From Streptomyces katrae (GTDB lineage: Bacteria > Actinomycetota > Actinomycetes > Streptomycetales > Streptomycetaceae): 64,000 bases of DNA. Below, piece after piece: positions 18,419 to 26,027 of this stretch. Under the pieces are notes generated by a model. It was not told the DNA's origin. It was given only the letters and a program-made list of their open reading frames with translations, and ran no database searches. The position numbers and the translations under genes are program-made. The stretch is taken from assembly GCF_002028425.1 (NCBI RefSeq), contig NZ_CP020042.1, forward strand, positions 5,493,560 to 5,557,559. Reading direction: 5' to 3'. Each line of letters begins with the position of its first letter. Position 1 is the stretch's first letter.

Positions 18419-18807
18419 GACTGCCGCGAGCCGAGGACCTCGTCCATGCTGCCCTCCACGAAGTGGATCAGGGCGAGCAGCCGGTCGGCGATCTCCCGCC
18501 CGAGCGGGGTCAGCTCGTAGTCCACCCGGGGAGGGTTGGTCGGCTGGGCCTCGCGCGTGACGATGCCGTCGCGCTCCAGCGCGTGCAGGGTCTGGGAGAG
18601 CATCTTCTCGCTCACCCCGTCGACCCGGCGGCGCAGCTCGTTGAAGCGGCGGGGGCCGTCGCGCAGGGCGCCCACGGTGAGGCTGCCCCAGCGGCCGGTG
18701 ACGTGCTCCAGGGTCTCCCGGGAGGGGCAGGCGCGCGCGAAGACGTCGAACGGCAGGTCGGCCGCGACGCTCTCGGTGCAGACGTCGGTACGGGCAGGGG
18801 TCTCCAT
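18391..18807 (-). CDS. HxlR-family transcriptional regulator
   Basis: This 138-residue winged-helix regulator matches the HxlR family: a cysteine near the N-terminus ([16 protein letters not shown]), [27 protein letters not shown] as the recognition helix region and [14 protein letters not shown] as the wing. HxlR proteins of this type (for example QorR, HypR, YodB) often sense quinones or electrophiles through the N-terminal cysteine, here C27. It is divergent from a flavodoxin-type reductase gene with an inverted repeat between them, so it most likely represses that gene and itself. The start METPARTD is chosen over a longer frame because it matches the family N-terminus. Confidence 0.88.
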   Translation of the reverse strand: METPARTDVCTESVAADLPFDVFARACPSRETLEHVTGRWGSLTVGALRDGPRRFNELRRRVDGVSEKMLSQTLHALERDGIVTREAQPTNPPRVDYELTPLGREIADRLLALIHFVEGSMDEVLGSRQSYDAARGGL

Positions 18808-18828
18808 GCACCCAGCGTACCCCCGGGT

Positions 18829-18868
18829 AGCGCTAACCGTCTGCTTGCGCTTTCCAAAAGTTAGTGCT
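18829..18868. promoter_or_regulatory. putative operator between HxlR and flavodoxin genes
   Basis: AGCGCTAAC (18829-18837) and GTTAGTGCT (18860-18868) form an inverted repeat matching at eight of nine positions, with centres 31 bp apart (three helical turns). It lies in the 125-bp divergent space where a dimeric HxlR regulator would be expected to bind. Confidence 0.55.
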
Positions 18869-18932
18869 TCTCTGTTCCTGTCGCACCGCGGCGTACCGCG
18901 GCGCACTGGAACCGCCCTCTAGGAGTAGAGCC

Positions 18933-19544
18933 ATGTCTGCCACCATCCCCGCCCCCGTCGTCTCGATCGCCTACCACTCGGGTTACGGCCACACCGCCGT
19001 CGTCGCCGAGGCCGTGCGGGCCGGCGCCGCCGCGGCCGGGGCGACCGTGCACGTCGTCAAGGTCGACGAGATCACCGACGCCGAGTGGGAACTCCTCGAC
19101 GCCTCCGACGCGATCGTCTTCGGCTCCCCGACCTACATGGGCACCGCGTCCGGCGCCTTCCACGTCTTCGCCGAGGCCACCTCGAAGCGCTGGTTCGGCG
19201 ACGCCTGGCAGGACAAGGTGGCGGCGGGCTTCACCAACTCCGCCTCCAAGTCCGGCGACAAGCTCAACACCCTGCAGTACTTCCAGATGCTGGCCTCGCA
19301 GCACGGCATGAGCTGGGTGAACCTCGGCCTGAAGCCGGGCTGGAACTCCTCCACCGGCAGCGAGTACGACCTCAACCGCCTCGGCTTCTCCTCCGGCGCC
19401 GCCGCCCAGACCAACGCCGACGAGGGCCCGGAGGCCGTGCACAAGGCCGACATCGCGACCGCCGAGCACCTCGGCCGCCGGGTCGCCGAGCACACCCGTG
19501 TGGTCATCGCGGGCCGTGCGGCGCTGGCGGCGGCCGCGGCCTGA
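18933..19544 (+). CDS. WrbA-like flavodoxin / NAD(P)H:quinone oxidoreductase
   Basis: This 203-residue flavodoxin-fold protein is expected to bind FMN and reduce quinones by two electrons. VSIAYHSGYGHTAVVAEAV is the phosphate-binding loop region, DAIVFGSPTYMGTASGAF the second FMN loop, and VAAGFTNSASKSGDKLNTL the third. The ATG at 18933 follows AGGAG by seven bases; an in-frame upstream start at 18864 lies inside the inverted repeat and is unlikely. The divergent HxlR regulator and the palindrome between them suggest induction by electrophiles or quinones. The Ala-rich C-terminus is not conserved. Confidence 0.88.
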   Translation: MSATIPAPVVSIAYHSGYGHTAVVAEAVRAGAAAAGATVHVVKVDEITDAEWELLDASDAIVFGSPTYMGTASGAFHVFAEATSKRWFGDAWQDKVAAGFTNSASKSGDKLNTLQYFQMLASQHGMSWVNLGLKPGWNSSTGSEYDLNRLGFSSGAAAQTNADEGPEAVHKADIATAEHLGRRVAEHTRVVIAGRAALAAAAA

Positions 19545-19570
19545 CCCCGCTGCGGGGCCGGCGGCCGGTT

Positions 19571-20422
19571 CTAGAAGCCGAAGTCCTGGGTCCACCAGGG
19601 GCCGCCGGCGCCGAAGTAGACGCCCACGCCGAGGGTGCGGAATTCGCAGTTGAGGATGTTCGCGCGGTGGCCCGGGCTGTTCATCCAGGACTCCATCACG
19701 GTCTTCGCGTCACCCTGGCCGCGCGCGATGTTCTCGCCGCCCATTCCGGTGATCCCGGCGTTCTGCGCCCGCTGCCAGGGGGTGTTGCCGTCGGGGTCCG
19801 TGTGGTCGAAGAAGCCCCGTACGGCCATGTCCTTGCTGAAGGCGGCGGCCAGCGCGGCCAGCGGCGGGTTCGCCCGCACCGGGACGCAGCCCGCCTGGGC
19901 GCGCTCCTGGTTGACCAGGGCGAGGACCTCCGCCTCCGCGGACGGGTTCGCGACCCCGGCGGCCGGCGGCTTGGGCGCCGCGGGCTTGGGGGCGGCCGCC
20001 TTCGGGGGCTGCGGGGCGGTGGTCCTCTCCGGCTCCTTGGCGGAGGCCGACGGGGTGGGCGTCGGCGTCGGTGTCGGTGTCGGCGAGGCCGAGGGGGACG
20101 GCGAGGCCGAAGGGCTCGGGGAGGCCGGGGCGGACGCCGACGGGGTGCCCGCGCCGGGGCCGTCGGAGGCGCGGCCGGACAGGTTGGCGAGGCCGCCCTG
20201 CTCCAGCCCGCGCTCCGGGCTCGGGGTGGGCTTCGCCCGGGCCTCGGTCCGGTCGGCGGAGCCCGTGCCGACGTACGGGAAGGAGCCGCCCACCGGTACG
20301 AAGCCGGTCGTGACGGCCGCCGTGCCGAGGGCCACGGCCACGGAGACGCCGAGCAGCCCGTTGCGCACGGCGGCGCGCCTGACACCGCGGCGCGGCGCGG
20401 CGTGGAGTCGGTGGCGTCCCAT
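19571..20422 (-). CDS. secreted CAP-domain (SCP/PR-1-like) protein
   Basis: This 283-residue protein has a basic N-terminus and a hydrophobic segment (GLLGVSVAVALGTAAVTTGF, residues 22-41) that acts as signal peptide or anchor. A Ser/Pro/Thr-rich linker (SPSPSASPTPTPTP) covers about residues 90-130, and a C-terminal CAP domain starts at VLALVNQERAQAGC. The domain has FSKDMAVRGFFDHTDPDG, GGENIARG and the SPGHRANILNCEF signature, so the putative metal-site histidines are present. The linker suggests cell-wall crossing and exposure. Function of bacterial CAP proteins is poorly defined. A palindrome lies 35 bases upstream. Confidence 0.9.
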   Translation of the reverse strand: MGRHRLHAAPRRGVRRAAVRNGLLGVSVAVALGTAAVTTGFVPVGGSFPYVGTGSADRTEARAKPTPSPERGLEQGGLANLSGRASDGPGAGTPSASAPASPSPSASPSPSASPTPTPTPTPTPSASAKEPERTTAPQPPKAAAPKPAAPKPPAAGVANPSAEAEVLALVNQERAQAGCVPVRANPPLAALAAAFSKDMAVRGFFDHTDPDGNTPWQRAQNAGITGMGGENIARGQGDAKTVMESWMNSPGHRANILNCEFRTLGVGVYFGAGGPWWTQDFGF

Positions 20423-20456
20423 CGGTCGCGGCCCCTCTTTGCAGGATCAACGTTTG

Positions 20457-20474
20457 CTCACCCGAACGGGTGAG
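20457..20474. promoter_or_regulatory. perfect palindrome upstream of CAP gene
   Basis: CTCACCCG-AA-CGGGTGAG is a perfect 8-bp inverted repeat between the divergent CAP and acyP genes. In the CAP mRNA it would form a compact hairpin shortly before the Shine-Dalgarno. It could equally be a protein-binding site. Confidence 0.4.
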
Positions 20475-20552
20475 TCATTGGTGGGGGACTGTAGCCCATG
20501 CCGCAAGGGGGGCGAGGGGATCAAGAGGCCTTTGCCCGGTTAGCGTTCTTGC

Positions 20553-20834
20553 ATGAATGAAGATGTCCGCATGACCGCGTGGGTGCGCGGCCGTGTACAG
20601 GGAGTGGGCTTCCGCTGGTTCACCAGGGCCAATGCCCTGGAGATCGGCGGCCTGTCCGGCTTCGCGCTCAACCTCGACGACGGCCGGGTGCAGGTGGTGG
20701 CCGAAGGTCAACGTGAGAATTGCCACCGGCTGCTCGACTGGCTCCGCGACGGCGACACGCCCGGGCGGGTGGACGGGGTGACGGAGATATGGGGCACTCC
20801 GCGCGGCGGCTACGACGGCTTCGAGATCCGGTGA
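20553..20834 (+). CDS. acyP: acylphosphatase
   Basis: This 93-residue enzyme hydrolyses carboxyl-phosphate bonds. The catalytic arginine is in [13 protein letters not shown] and the catalytic asparagine in [10 protein letters not shown]. The ATG at 20553 has the -10-like TAGCGT (20541-20546) exactly six bases upstream, suggesting a leaderless mRNA; a second ATG at 20571 (MTAWVRG) is possible. It stands upstream of a small ORF and smc on the same strand, an arrangement common in Streptomyces. A 359-bp space follows. Confidence 0.93.
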   Translation: MNEDVRMTAWVRGRVQGVGFRWFTRANALEIGGLSGFALNLDDGRVQVVAEGQRENCHRLLDWLRDGDTPGRVDGVTEIWGTPRGGYDGFEIR

Positions 20835-21193
20835 GCTATCGACTGATCATGAACTGATCAGATCCCCGGAGCGTCCGCACCTGGTCGGAACTGCGCATTC
20901 GCCGTCGACCCGTTGCCGTCGGCGGCGAACCGTGGAAGGCTCGGAGATGAGGATGATCTCCACGCCCCCCGCGGGGGCCGGGATGCCCGCCGATACGGGG
21001 CGTGATCGTGTTGACCGTCAAACTTTTTGGTGAGACGCTGGAAGCCCCGCGCACCTGAGCTGTTTGGCAGTGCTGGCAGTAGGCGGCGTTAGCGAGTGCA
21101 GTGACTGACAGTCGCTGCCGGACATCCGCGGGTGCGATTCCCTCACGACCCACACCGCTTCGGTCGGTCACTCAGTGTGGAGGACCATCCATC
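20835..21193. other. 359-bp intergenic region with several small repeats, no gene seen
   Basis: No convincing ORF is seen. The octamer ACTGATCA occurs twice (20842 and 20853). CCCCCGCGGGGG (20966-20977) is a palindrome. TTGAC-C-GTCAA (21011-21021) overlaps a possible -35 TTGACC. CCACAC (21150-21155) could pair with GTGTGG (21175-21180), partly covering the Shine-Dalgarno of the next gene. A T-arm-like sequence at 21128-21144 does not belong to a complete tRNA. A small RNA here is possible but not shown. Confidence 0.5.
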
Positions 21194-21409
21194 ATGGCAA
21201 AGGCGCTTCTCGGTTACGTCGGCGGTTCAGACCCGCGGCTCCTCGCCGAGATGCGACGGCTTCAGCAGCGCGTCCAGGACCTCGAGTCCGAGCTCGGACG
21301 GATCCAGTCCGAGAACGACGCCCTGACCGCGGCCGCCGCTCAGCACGGGGACTCGCTGCTCGGCAGCATGGACCTCGACGTATCCCAGGCGGAGCCTGCG
21401 CTCACCTGA
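21194..21409 (+). CDS. small coiled-coil hypothetical protein
   Basis: This 71-residue protein begins MAKALLGYVGGSDPRLLAEMRRL and continues as an amphipathic helix (LQQRVQDLESELGRIQSENDAL) with an acidic, non-conserved end. I do not recognise a family with a known function; its position between acyP and smc suggests a conserved Streptomyces gene. The ATG at 21194 is supported by GGAGGA nine bases upstream. The helical repeat pattern suggests a dimeric coiled coil. A clear terminator follows at 21476-21502, so it is transcribed separately from smc. Confidence 0.75.
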   Translation: MAKALLGYVGGSDPRLLAEMRRLQQRVQDLESELGRIQSENDALTAAAAQHGDSLLGSMDLDVSQAEPALT

Positions 21410-21442
21410 TCCGCGACTCACCCGTCGTACGACTACAGCCCG

Positions 21443-21478
21443 GCACGATCTGCAAGGGCCCCGCACGATCTGCAAGGG
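21443..21478 (+). repeat. tandem 20-bp direct repeat
   Basis: GCACGATCTGCAAGGG occurs at 21443-21458 and again at 21463-21478, giving a period of exactly 20 bp. The second copy runs into the terminator stem at 21476. Confidence 0.7.
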
Positions 21479-21502
21479 ACGCTCCGGCGTCCCTTCTTTC
21501 TT
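21476..21502 (+). terminator. rho-independent terminator of the 71-residue gene
   Basis: GGGACGC and GCGTCCC form a 7-bp stem with loop TCCG followed by TTCTTTCTT. It separates the small upstream gene from smc. Confidence 0.75.
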
Positions 21503-21663
21503 GCGGCTCTCTTCCTCGTGGGACCTTCCCCTGTGGCGGTCCGACCACCGGCCCGGTGCGCCTGAGGCGCATTGGGCCAGGTGGGGGGGCTGATTCCTTT
21601 AACGTCTGATCTGCCCTGCACCTTCATGGGTGAAACCGAACGTGAAAGGTAGAGTCCGGCGGC

Positions 21664-24600
21664 GTGCACCTCAAGTCCCTGACCCTGCGCGGCTTCAAAT
21701 CCTTCGCCTCCGCCACCACCCTCCGCTTCGAGCCGGGCATCACCTGTGTCGTGGGCCCCAACGGTTCGGGCAAGTCCAACGTGGTGGACGCGCTGTCCTG
21801 GGTCATGGGGGAGCAGGGGGCCAAGTCCCTGCGCGGCGGCAAGATGGAAGACGTCATCTTCGCCGGCACCACGGGCCGGCCGCCCCTCGGCCGCGCCGAG
21901 GTCTCCCTCACCATCGACAACTCCGACGGCGCCCTGCCGATCGAGTACGCCGAGGTCACCATCACGCGGATCATGTTCCGCGGCGGCAGCAGCGAGTACC
22001 AGATCAACGGGGACACCTGCCGGCTCCTCGACATCCAGGAACTCCTCTCCGACTCCGGCATCGGCCGCGAGATGCACGTCATCGTCGGCCAGGGCCAGCT
22101 CGACTCCGTCCTGCACGCGGACCCGATGGGCCGCCGCGCCTTCATCGAGGAGGCCGCCGGCGTACTGAAGCACCGCAAGCGCAAGGAGAAGGCGCTGCGC
22201 AAGCTCGACGCGATGCAGGCCAACCTCGCGCGGGTGCAGGACCTCGCCGACGAGCTGCGCCGGCAGCTCAAGCCCCTGGGACGGCAGGCGGCGGTGGCCC
22301 GGCGGGCCGCCGTCATCCAGGCGGACCTGCGCGACGCCCGGCTGCGGCTGCTCGCCGACGACCTGGTCGCGCTGCGGGCCGCGCTGGACGCCGAGATCGC
22401 CGACGAGGCGGCCCTGAAGGAACGCAAGGAATCGGCCGAACGGGACCTCGCGGAGGCGCTGCGCCGTGAGGCCGCGCTGGAGGAATCGGTACGGCGCCTC
22501 GCGCCCCGGCTCCAGCGGGCCCAGCAGACCTGGCACGAGCTCGCGCAGCTGGCCGAGCGGGTGCGCGGCACCGAGTCCCTGGCCCTGGCACGGGTCAAGA
22601 GCGCGTCGGCGCCGGTGGAGGAGGAGCGGCGCGGCCGTGACCCGGAGGACATGGAGCGGGAGGCCGCGCGGATCCGGGAGCAGGAGGCGGAGCTGACCGC
22701 CGCGCTCGAAGCCTCCGAACGGGCGCTGGAGGACACCGCCGCGCACCGGGCCGAGCTGGAGCGGGCCCTCGCGCAGGAGGAGCGGCGGCTGCGGGACGCC
22801 GCGCGGGCCGTCGCCGACCGGCGCGAGGAACTGGCCCGGCTGACCGGGCGCCTGGGCGCGGCCCGCTCCCGGGCGGGGGCGGCGCAGTCGGAGATCGACC
22901 GGCTCGTGGCGGCCCGGGACGGGGCACGGGTGCGGGCCGAGGAGGCCCGGGAGGAGTACGAGGCACTGGCCGAGGAGGTCGGCGGGCTGGAGGAGACCTC
23001 CTCGGACGAGGGGGAGTACGAGGCCGCGCGGGCCGGGCTGGAGGAGGCGGAGGCCGCCCTGGCGGCGGCCCGGGAGGCCCGGACCTCGGCCGAACGGTCC
23101 CACGCGGCGGTCTCGGCACGGCGGGACGCGCTCGCACTGGGGCTACGGCGCAAGGACGGCACCGGGGCGCTGCTCGCGGTGCGGGAGCGGCTGGAGGGGG
23201 TGCTGGGGCCGGCGGCGGAGCGGGTGTCGGTCGAGGCGGGGTACGAGGTGGCGGTGGCCGCGGCCCTCGGCTCCGCCGCGGATGCGGTGGCCGTGGCCTC
23301 GGCGGGGGCGGCGGCCGGGGCCATCCGGCACCTGCGGGAAGCCGACGCGGGCCGGGCCACGTTCCTGATCGCCCCGGCCCCGGCCCCGGGCTCCACCCCG
23401 GCCCCGGGTTCCGGCCCGGCCCCGGTCCCGGGCTCCACCCCGGCCCCGGCCTCGGGTTCCGGCCCGGTCCCGGCCGTGGTGCCGGAGCAGGTTCCGGGTT
23501 CGGGTTCCGGTCCGGCCCCGGTCGTGGTTCCAGGGCAGGCGCCGGGACCGGACGGCGTTGCCACGGACGGTGCCGGCCTGCCCGGGCAGGCCCAGGGGCC
23601 GGAGGACTTCCCCCACCCCGCCCCTTCCCGAAACTGGGGCTCCGCCCCAGACCCCGCGCCTCAAACGCCGGCGGGGCTGGAAGTGCGGGGCTCCGCCCCA
23701 GACCCCGCGCCTCAAACGCCGGCGGGGCTGGATGTGCGGGGCTCTGCCCCGGGCCCGGCGCCTCAGATGCCGGCGGGGCTGGATGTGCGGGGCTCTGCCC
23801 CGGGCCCGGCGCCTCAAACGCCGGCGGGGCTGGATGTGCGGGGCTCTGCCCCGGGCCCGGCGCCTCAAACGCCGGCGGGGCTGGATGTGCGGGGCTCTGC
23901 CCCGGGCCCGGCGCCTCAGATGCCGGCGGGGCTGGATGTGCGGGGCTCTGCCCCGGGTCCGGCTCAAACGCCGGCGGGGCCGGATGTGCCGGGCTTGGTG
24001 GCTGGTGCCGGGTCTCGCGGGGCCTCCGGGGTTGTCGAGGTGGCGTACCGCGAGGCCGCCGGGCTGGTGCGCGGGGATGCCGAGGTCGTGCGGGCCGTCG
24101 CGTGGGTGCTGCGGGGGTATGTGGTCGTCGGGACCTTGGCGGAGGCTGAGGGTGTCGTCGCCGAGCGGCCCGAGCTGGTCGCCGTGACCGCCGAGGGGGA
24201 CGTGCTCGGGGCGCACCTCGCGCACGGGGGGTCCGCCGGGGTGCCCAGTCTCATCGAGGTGCAGGCCGCCGTGGACGAGGCCGGCGCGGAGCTGGAGCGG
24301 CTGGAGCTGGAGTGCCGGGAGTCGGCCGCGCGGGAGGAGGCCGCCCGGGTGCGGCGGGCCGGCGCCGCGGCCCGCGTCGAGGAGCTGGCCGAGCTGCGCC
24401 GGGCCGGGGAGCAGGCCCGGGCCGGGGCGGCGCAGCAGCTCGGGCGGCTCGCCGGGCAGGCGAAGGCGGCCCTGGGCGAGGCCGAGCGCGGCGCCCTGGC
24501 CGTGGCCACCGCCGAGGAGGCCCTGGAGCGCGCACGGGTCGACGTAGAGGAGTGCGCGGAGCGGCTCGCGGCCGTGGAGGAGATGCCGGTCGCGGAGGAA

Positions 24601-25845
24601 CCCGACACCTCCGCCCGGGACCGGCTCGCCGCCGACGGGGCCAACGCACGGCAGACCGAGATGGAAGCCCGGCTCCAGCTGCGTACCCACGAGGAGCGGG
24701 TCAAGGGCCTCGCGGGCAGGGCGGACGCCCTCGACCGGGGGGCCCGCGCCGAACGGGAGGCGCGGGCGCGAGCCGAGCGGCGCCGCCGGCGGATGCGGCA
24801 CGAGGCCGAGGTCGCCCGGGCCGTCGCCGACGGGGCCCGGCAGCTGCTGGCGCACCTGGAGGTGTCCGTCGCCCGGGCGGAGCGGGAGCGTACGGCCGCC
24901 GACGAGGCCAAGGCGGTGCGTGAGCGGGAGCTCGGGGAGGCCCGTGGCCTGGGCCGCGACCTCAAGGGCGAGCTCGACAAGCTGACCGACTCCGTGCACC
25001 GGGGCGAAGTGCTCGGCGCCGAGAAGCGGCTGCGCATCGAGCAGCTGGAGACCCGCGCCCTGGAGGAGCTGGGCGTGGAGCCGGCGGCGCTGGTGGCGGA
25101 GTACGGGCCCGACCAGCCGGTCCCCCCGTCCCCGCCCGCCGAGGGCGAGGAGCTTCCGGAGGACCCCGACCACCCCCGCAACCGCCCCGGCCCCTTCGAC
25201 CGGGCCCGGCAGGAGAAGCGGCTCAAGGCGGCCGAGCGCGCCTACCAGCAGCTCGGCAAGGTCAACCCGCTCGCGCTGGAGGAGTTCGCCGCCCTGGAGG
25301 AGCGCCACCGGTTCCTCAGTGAGCAGCTGGAGGACCTGAGGAAGACGCGCGCCGACCTCCTTCAAGTGGTGAAGGAAGTAGACCAGCGGGTCGAGCAGGT
25401 CTTCACCGAGGCCTACCGGGACACCGCCCGTGAGTTCGAGGGGGTGTTCTCGCGGCTGTTCCCCGGCGGCGAGGGGCGCCTGGTGCTCACCGACCCGGAG
25501 AACATGCTGGCCACCGGCGTGGACGTCGAGGCCCGGCCGCCCGGCAAGAAGGTCAAGCGGCTGTCCCTGCTCTCCGGCGGCGAGCGGTCCCTGACGGCCG
25601 TGGCGCTGCTGGTCTCCATCTTCAAGGCGCGCCCCAGCCCGTTCTACGTGATGGACGAGGTCGAGGCCGCGCTGGACGACACCAACTTGCAGCGGCTGAT
25701 CCGGATCATGGAGGAGCTCCAGGAGAGCTCCCAGCTGATCGTCATCACCCACCAGAAGCGGACCATGGAGGTCGCGGACGCCCTCTACGGCGTGTCGATG
25801 CAGGGCGACGGGGTGTCGAAGGTGATCAGCCAGCGTCTCCGCTGA
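21664..25845 (+). CDS. smc: chromosome segregation protein SMC with enlarged hinge
   Basis: This 1393-residue ATPase is the core of the SMC-ScpAB condensin that organises and segregates chromosomes. It has Walker A GPNGSGKS (residues 31-38), long coiled coils, the ABC signature LSLLSGGERSL (1300-1310) and Walker B with VMDEVEAALDD near 1330. Streptomyces SMC is usually near 1190 residues; the excess is a block of about 218 residues (roughly 571-788) inserted in the hinge between RATFLIAP and VVEVAYREAAG. The block is Pro/Gly/Ala-rich, and its second half is seven tandem 17-residue repeats. Both hinge halves look intact. The GTG at 21664 has TAGAGT eight bases upstream and no Shine-Dalgarno, so a near-leaderless start is possible. 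Confidence 0.95.
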   Translation: MHLKSLTLRGFKSFASATTLRFEPGITCVVGPNGSGKSNVVDALSWVMGEQGAKSLRGGKMEDVIFAGTTGRPPLGRAEVSLTIDNSDGALPIEYAEVTITRIMFRGGSSEYQINGDTCRLLDIQELLSDSGIGREMHVIVGQGQLDSVLHADPMGRRAFIEEAAGVLKHRKRKEKALRKLDAMQANLARVQDLADELRRQLKPLGRQAAVARRAAVIQADLRDARLRLLADDLVALRAALDAEIADEAALKERKESAERDLAEALRREAALEESVRRLAPRLQRAQQTWHELAQLAERVRGTESLALARVKSASAPVEEERRGRDPEDMEREAARIREQEAELTAALEASERALEDTAAHRAELERALAQEERRLRDAARAVADRREELARLTGRLGAARSRAGAAQSEIDRLVAARDGARVRAEEAREEYEALAEEVGGLEETSSDEGEYEAARAGLEEAEAALAAAREARTSAERSHAAVSARRDALALGLRRKDGTGALLAVRERLEGVLGPAAERVSVEAGYEVAVAAALGSAADAVAVASAGAAAGAIRHLREADAGRATFLIAPAPAPGSTPAPGSGPAPVPGSTPAPASGSGPVPAVVPEQVPGSGSGPAPVVVPGQAPGPDGVATDGAGLPGQAQGPEDFPHPAPSRNWGSAPDPAPQTPAGLEVRGSAPDPAPQTPAGLDVRGSAPGPAPQMPAGLDVRGSAPGPAPQTPAGLDVRGSAPGPAPQTPAGLDVRGSAPGPAPQMPAGLDVRGSAPGPAQTPAGPDVPGLVAGAGSRGASGVVEVAYREAAGLVRGDAEVVRAVAWVLRGYVVVGTLAEAEGVVAERPELVAVTAEGDVLGAHLAHGGSAGVPSLIEVQAAVDEAGAELERLELECRESAAREEAARVRRAGAAARVEELAELRRAGEQARAGAAQQLGRLAGQAKAALGEAERGALAVATAEEALERARVDVEECAERLAAVEEMPVAEEPDTSARDRLAADGANARQTEMEARLQLRTHEERVKGLAGRADALDRGARAEREARARAERRRRRMRHEAEVARAVADGARQLLAHLEVSVARAERERTAADEAKAVRERELGEARGLGRDLKGELDKLTDSVHRGEVLGAEKRLRIEQLETRALEELGVEPAALVAEYGPDQPVPPSPPAEGEELPEDPDHPRNRPGPFDRARQEKRLKAAERAYQQLGKVNPLALEEFAALEERHRFLSEQLEDLRKTRADLLQVVKEVDQRVEQVFTEAYRDTAREFEGVFSRLFPGGEGRLVLTDPENMLATGVDVEARPPGKKVKRLSLLSGGERSLTAVALLVSIFKARPSPFYVMDEVEAALDDTNLQRLIRIMEELQESSQLIVITHQKRTMEVADALYGVSMQGDGVSKVISQRLR
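23636..23989 (+). repeat. seven tandem copies of a 51-bp unit inside smc
   Basis: Units begin GGGGCTC at 23636, 23687, 23738, 23789, 23840, 23891 and 23942; the first six are 51 bp and the last 48 bp. Each encodes a 17-residue unit such as GLDVRGSAPGPAPQTPA. Copies 1-2 carry CCGCCCCAGACCCCGC and copies 3-7 carry CTGCCCCGGGC, which shows stepwise duplication. The unit resembles the intergenic repeat at 38473-38499. Confidence 0.92.
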
Positions 25846-25864
25846 AGGTGATCATTTAAGAAAT

Positions 25865-25940
25865 GAAGTCAATATCCGCGGCTTGAACCTCATGTGACCT
25901 TCACATCGACTATTGACTTCAGGAAATGAACACATAGGCT
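25865..25940 (+). promoter_or_regulatory. glcP promoter with nested inverted repeats
   Basis: TTGACT (25913-25918) and TAGGCT (25935-25940) are 16 bases apart and form a good promoter. GAAGTCAATA (25865-25874) is the exact inverse of TATTGACTTC (25911-25920), which covers the -35. Between them ATGTGA-CCT-TCACAT (25892-25906) is a second perfect inverted repeat. The AT-rich composition contrasts with the surroundings. Confidence 0.65.
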
Positions 25941-26027
25941 CTGGGCTGTCTCCCGGCTCCGGGTGGTGCCCGATCTTGACCTGTGCGCCACTAGGAGAAC
26001 GGACAGAACCCCCCCACGGAGCACACC

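Noticed and set aside
21128..21160. tRNA-like T-arm (GCGGG-TGCGATT-CCCTC)
   Set aside because: No matching acceptor strand, anticodon arm or D-arm is found within 100 bases upstream, and no CCA follows in register.
23636..23989. Regular repeats in smc considered as a CRISPR array
   Set aside because: Units are contiguous without unique spacers, the region is an open reading frame continuous with SMC, and no cas genes are near.
25892..25906. CRP-like site TGTGA-N3-TCACA in the glcP promoter
   Set aside because: The classical spacing is six bases, not three, so it is reported only as an inverted repeat and not as a Crp site.
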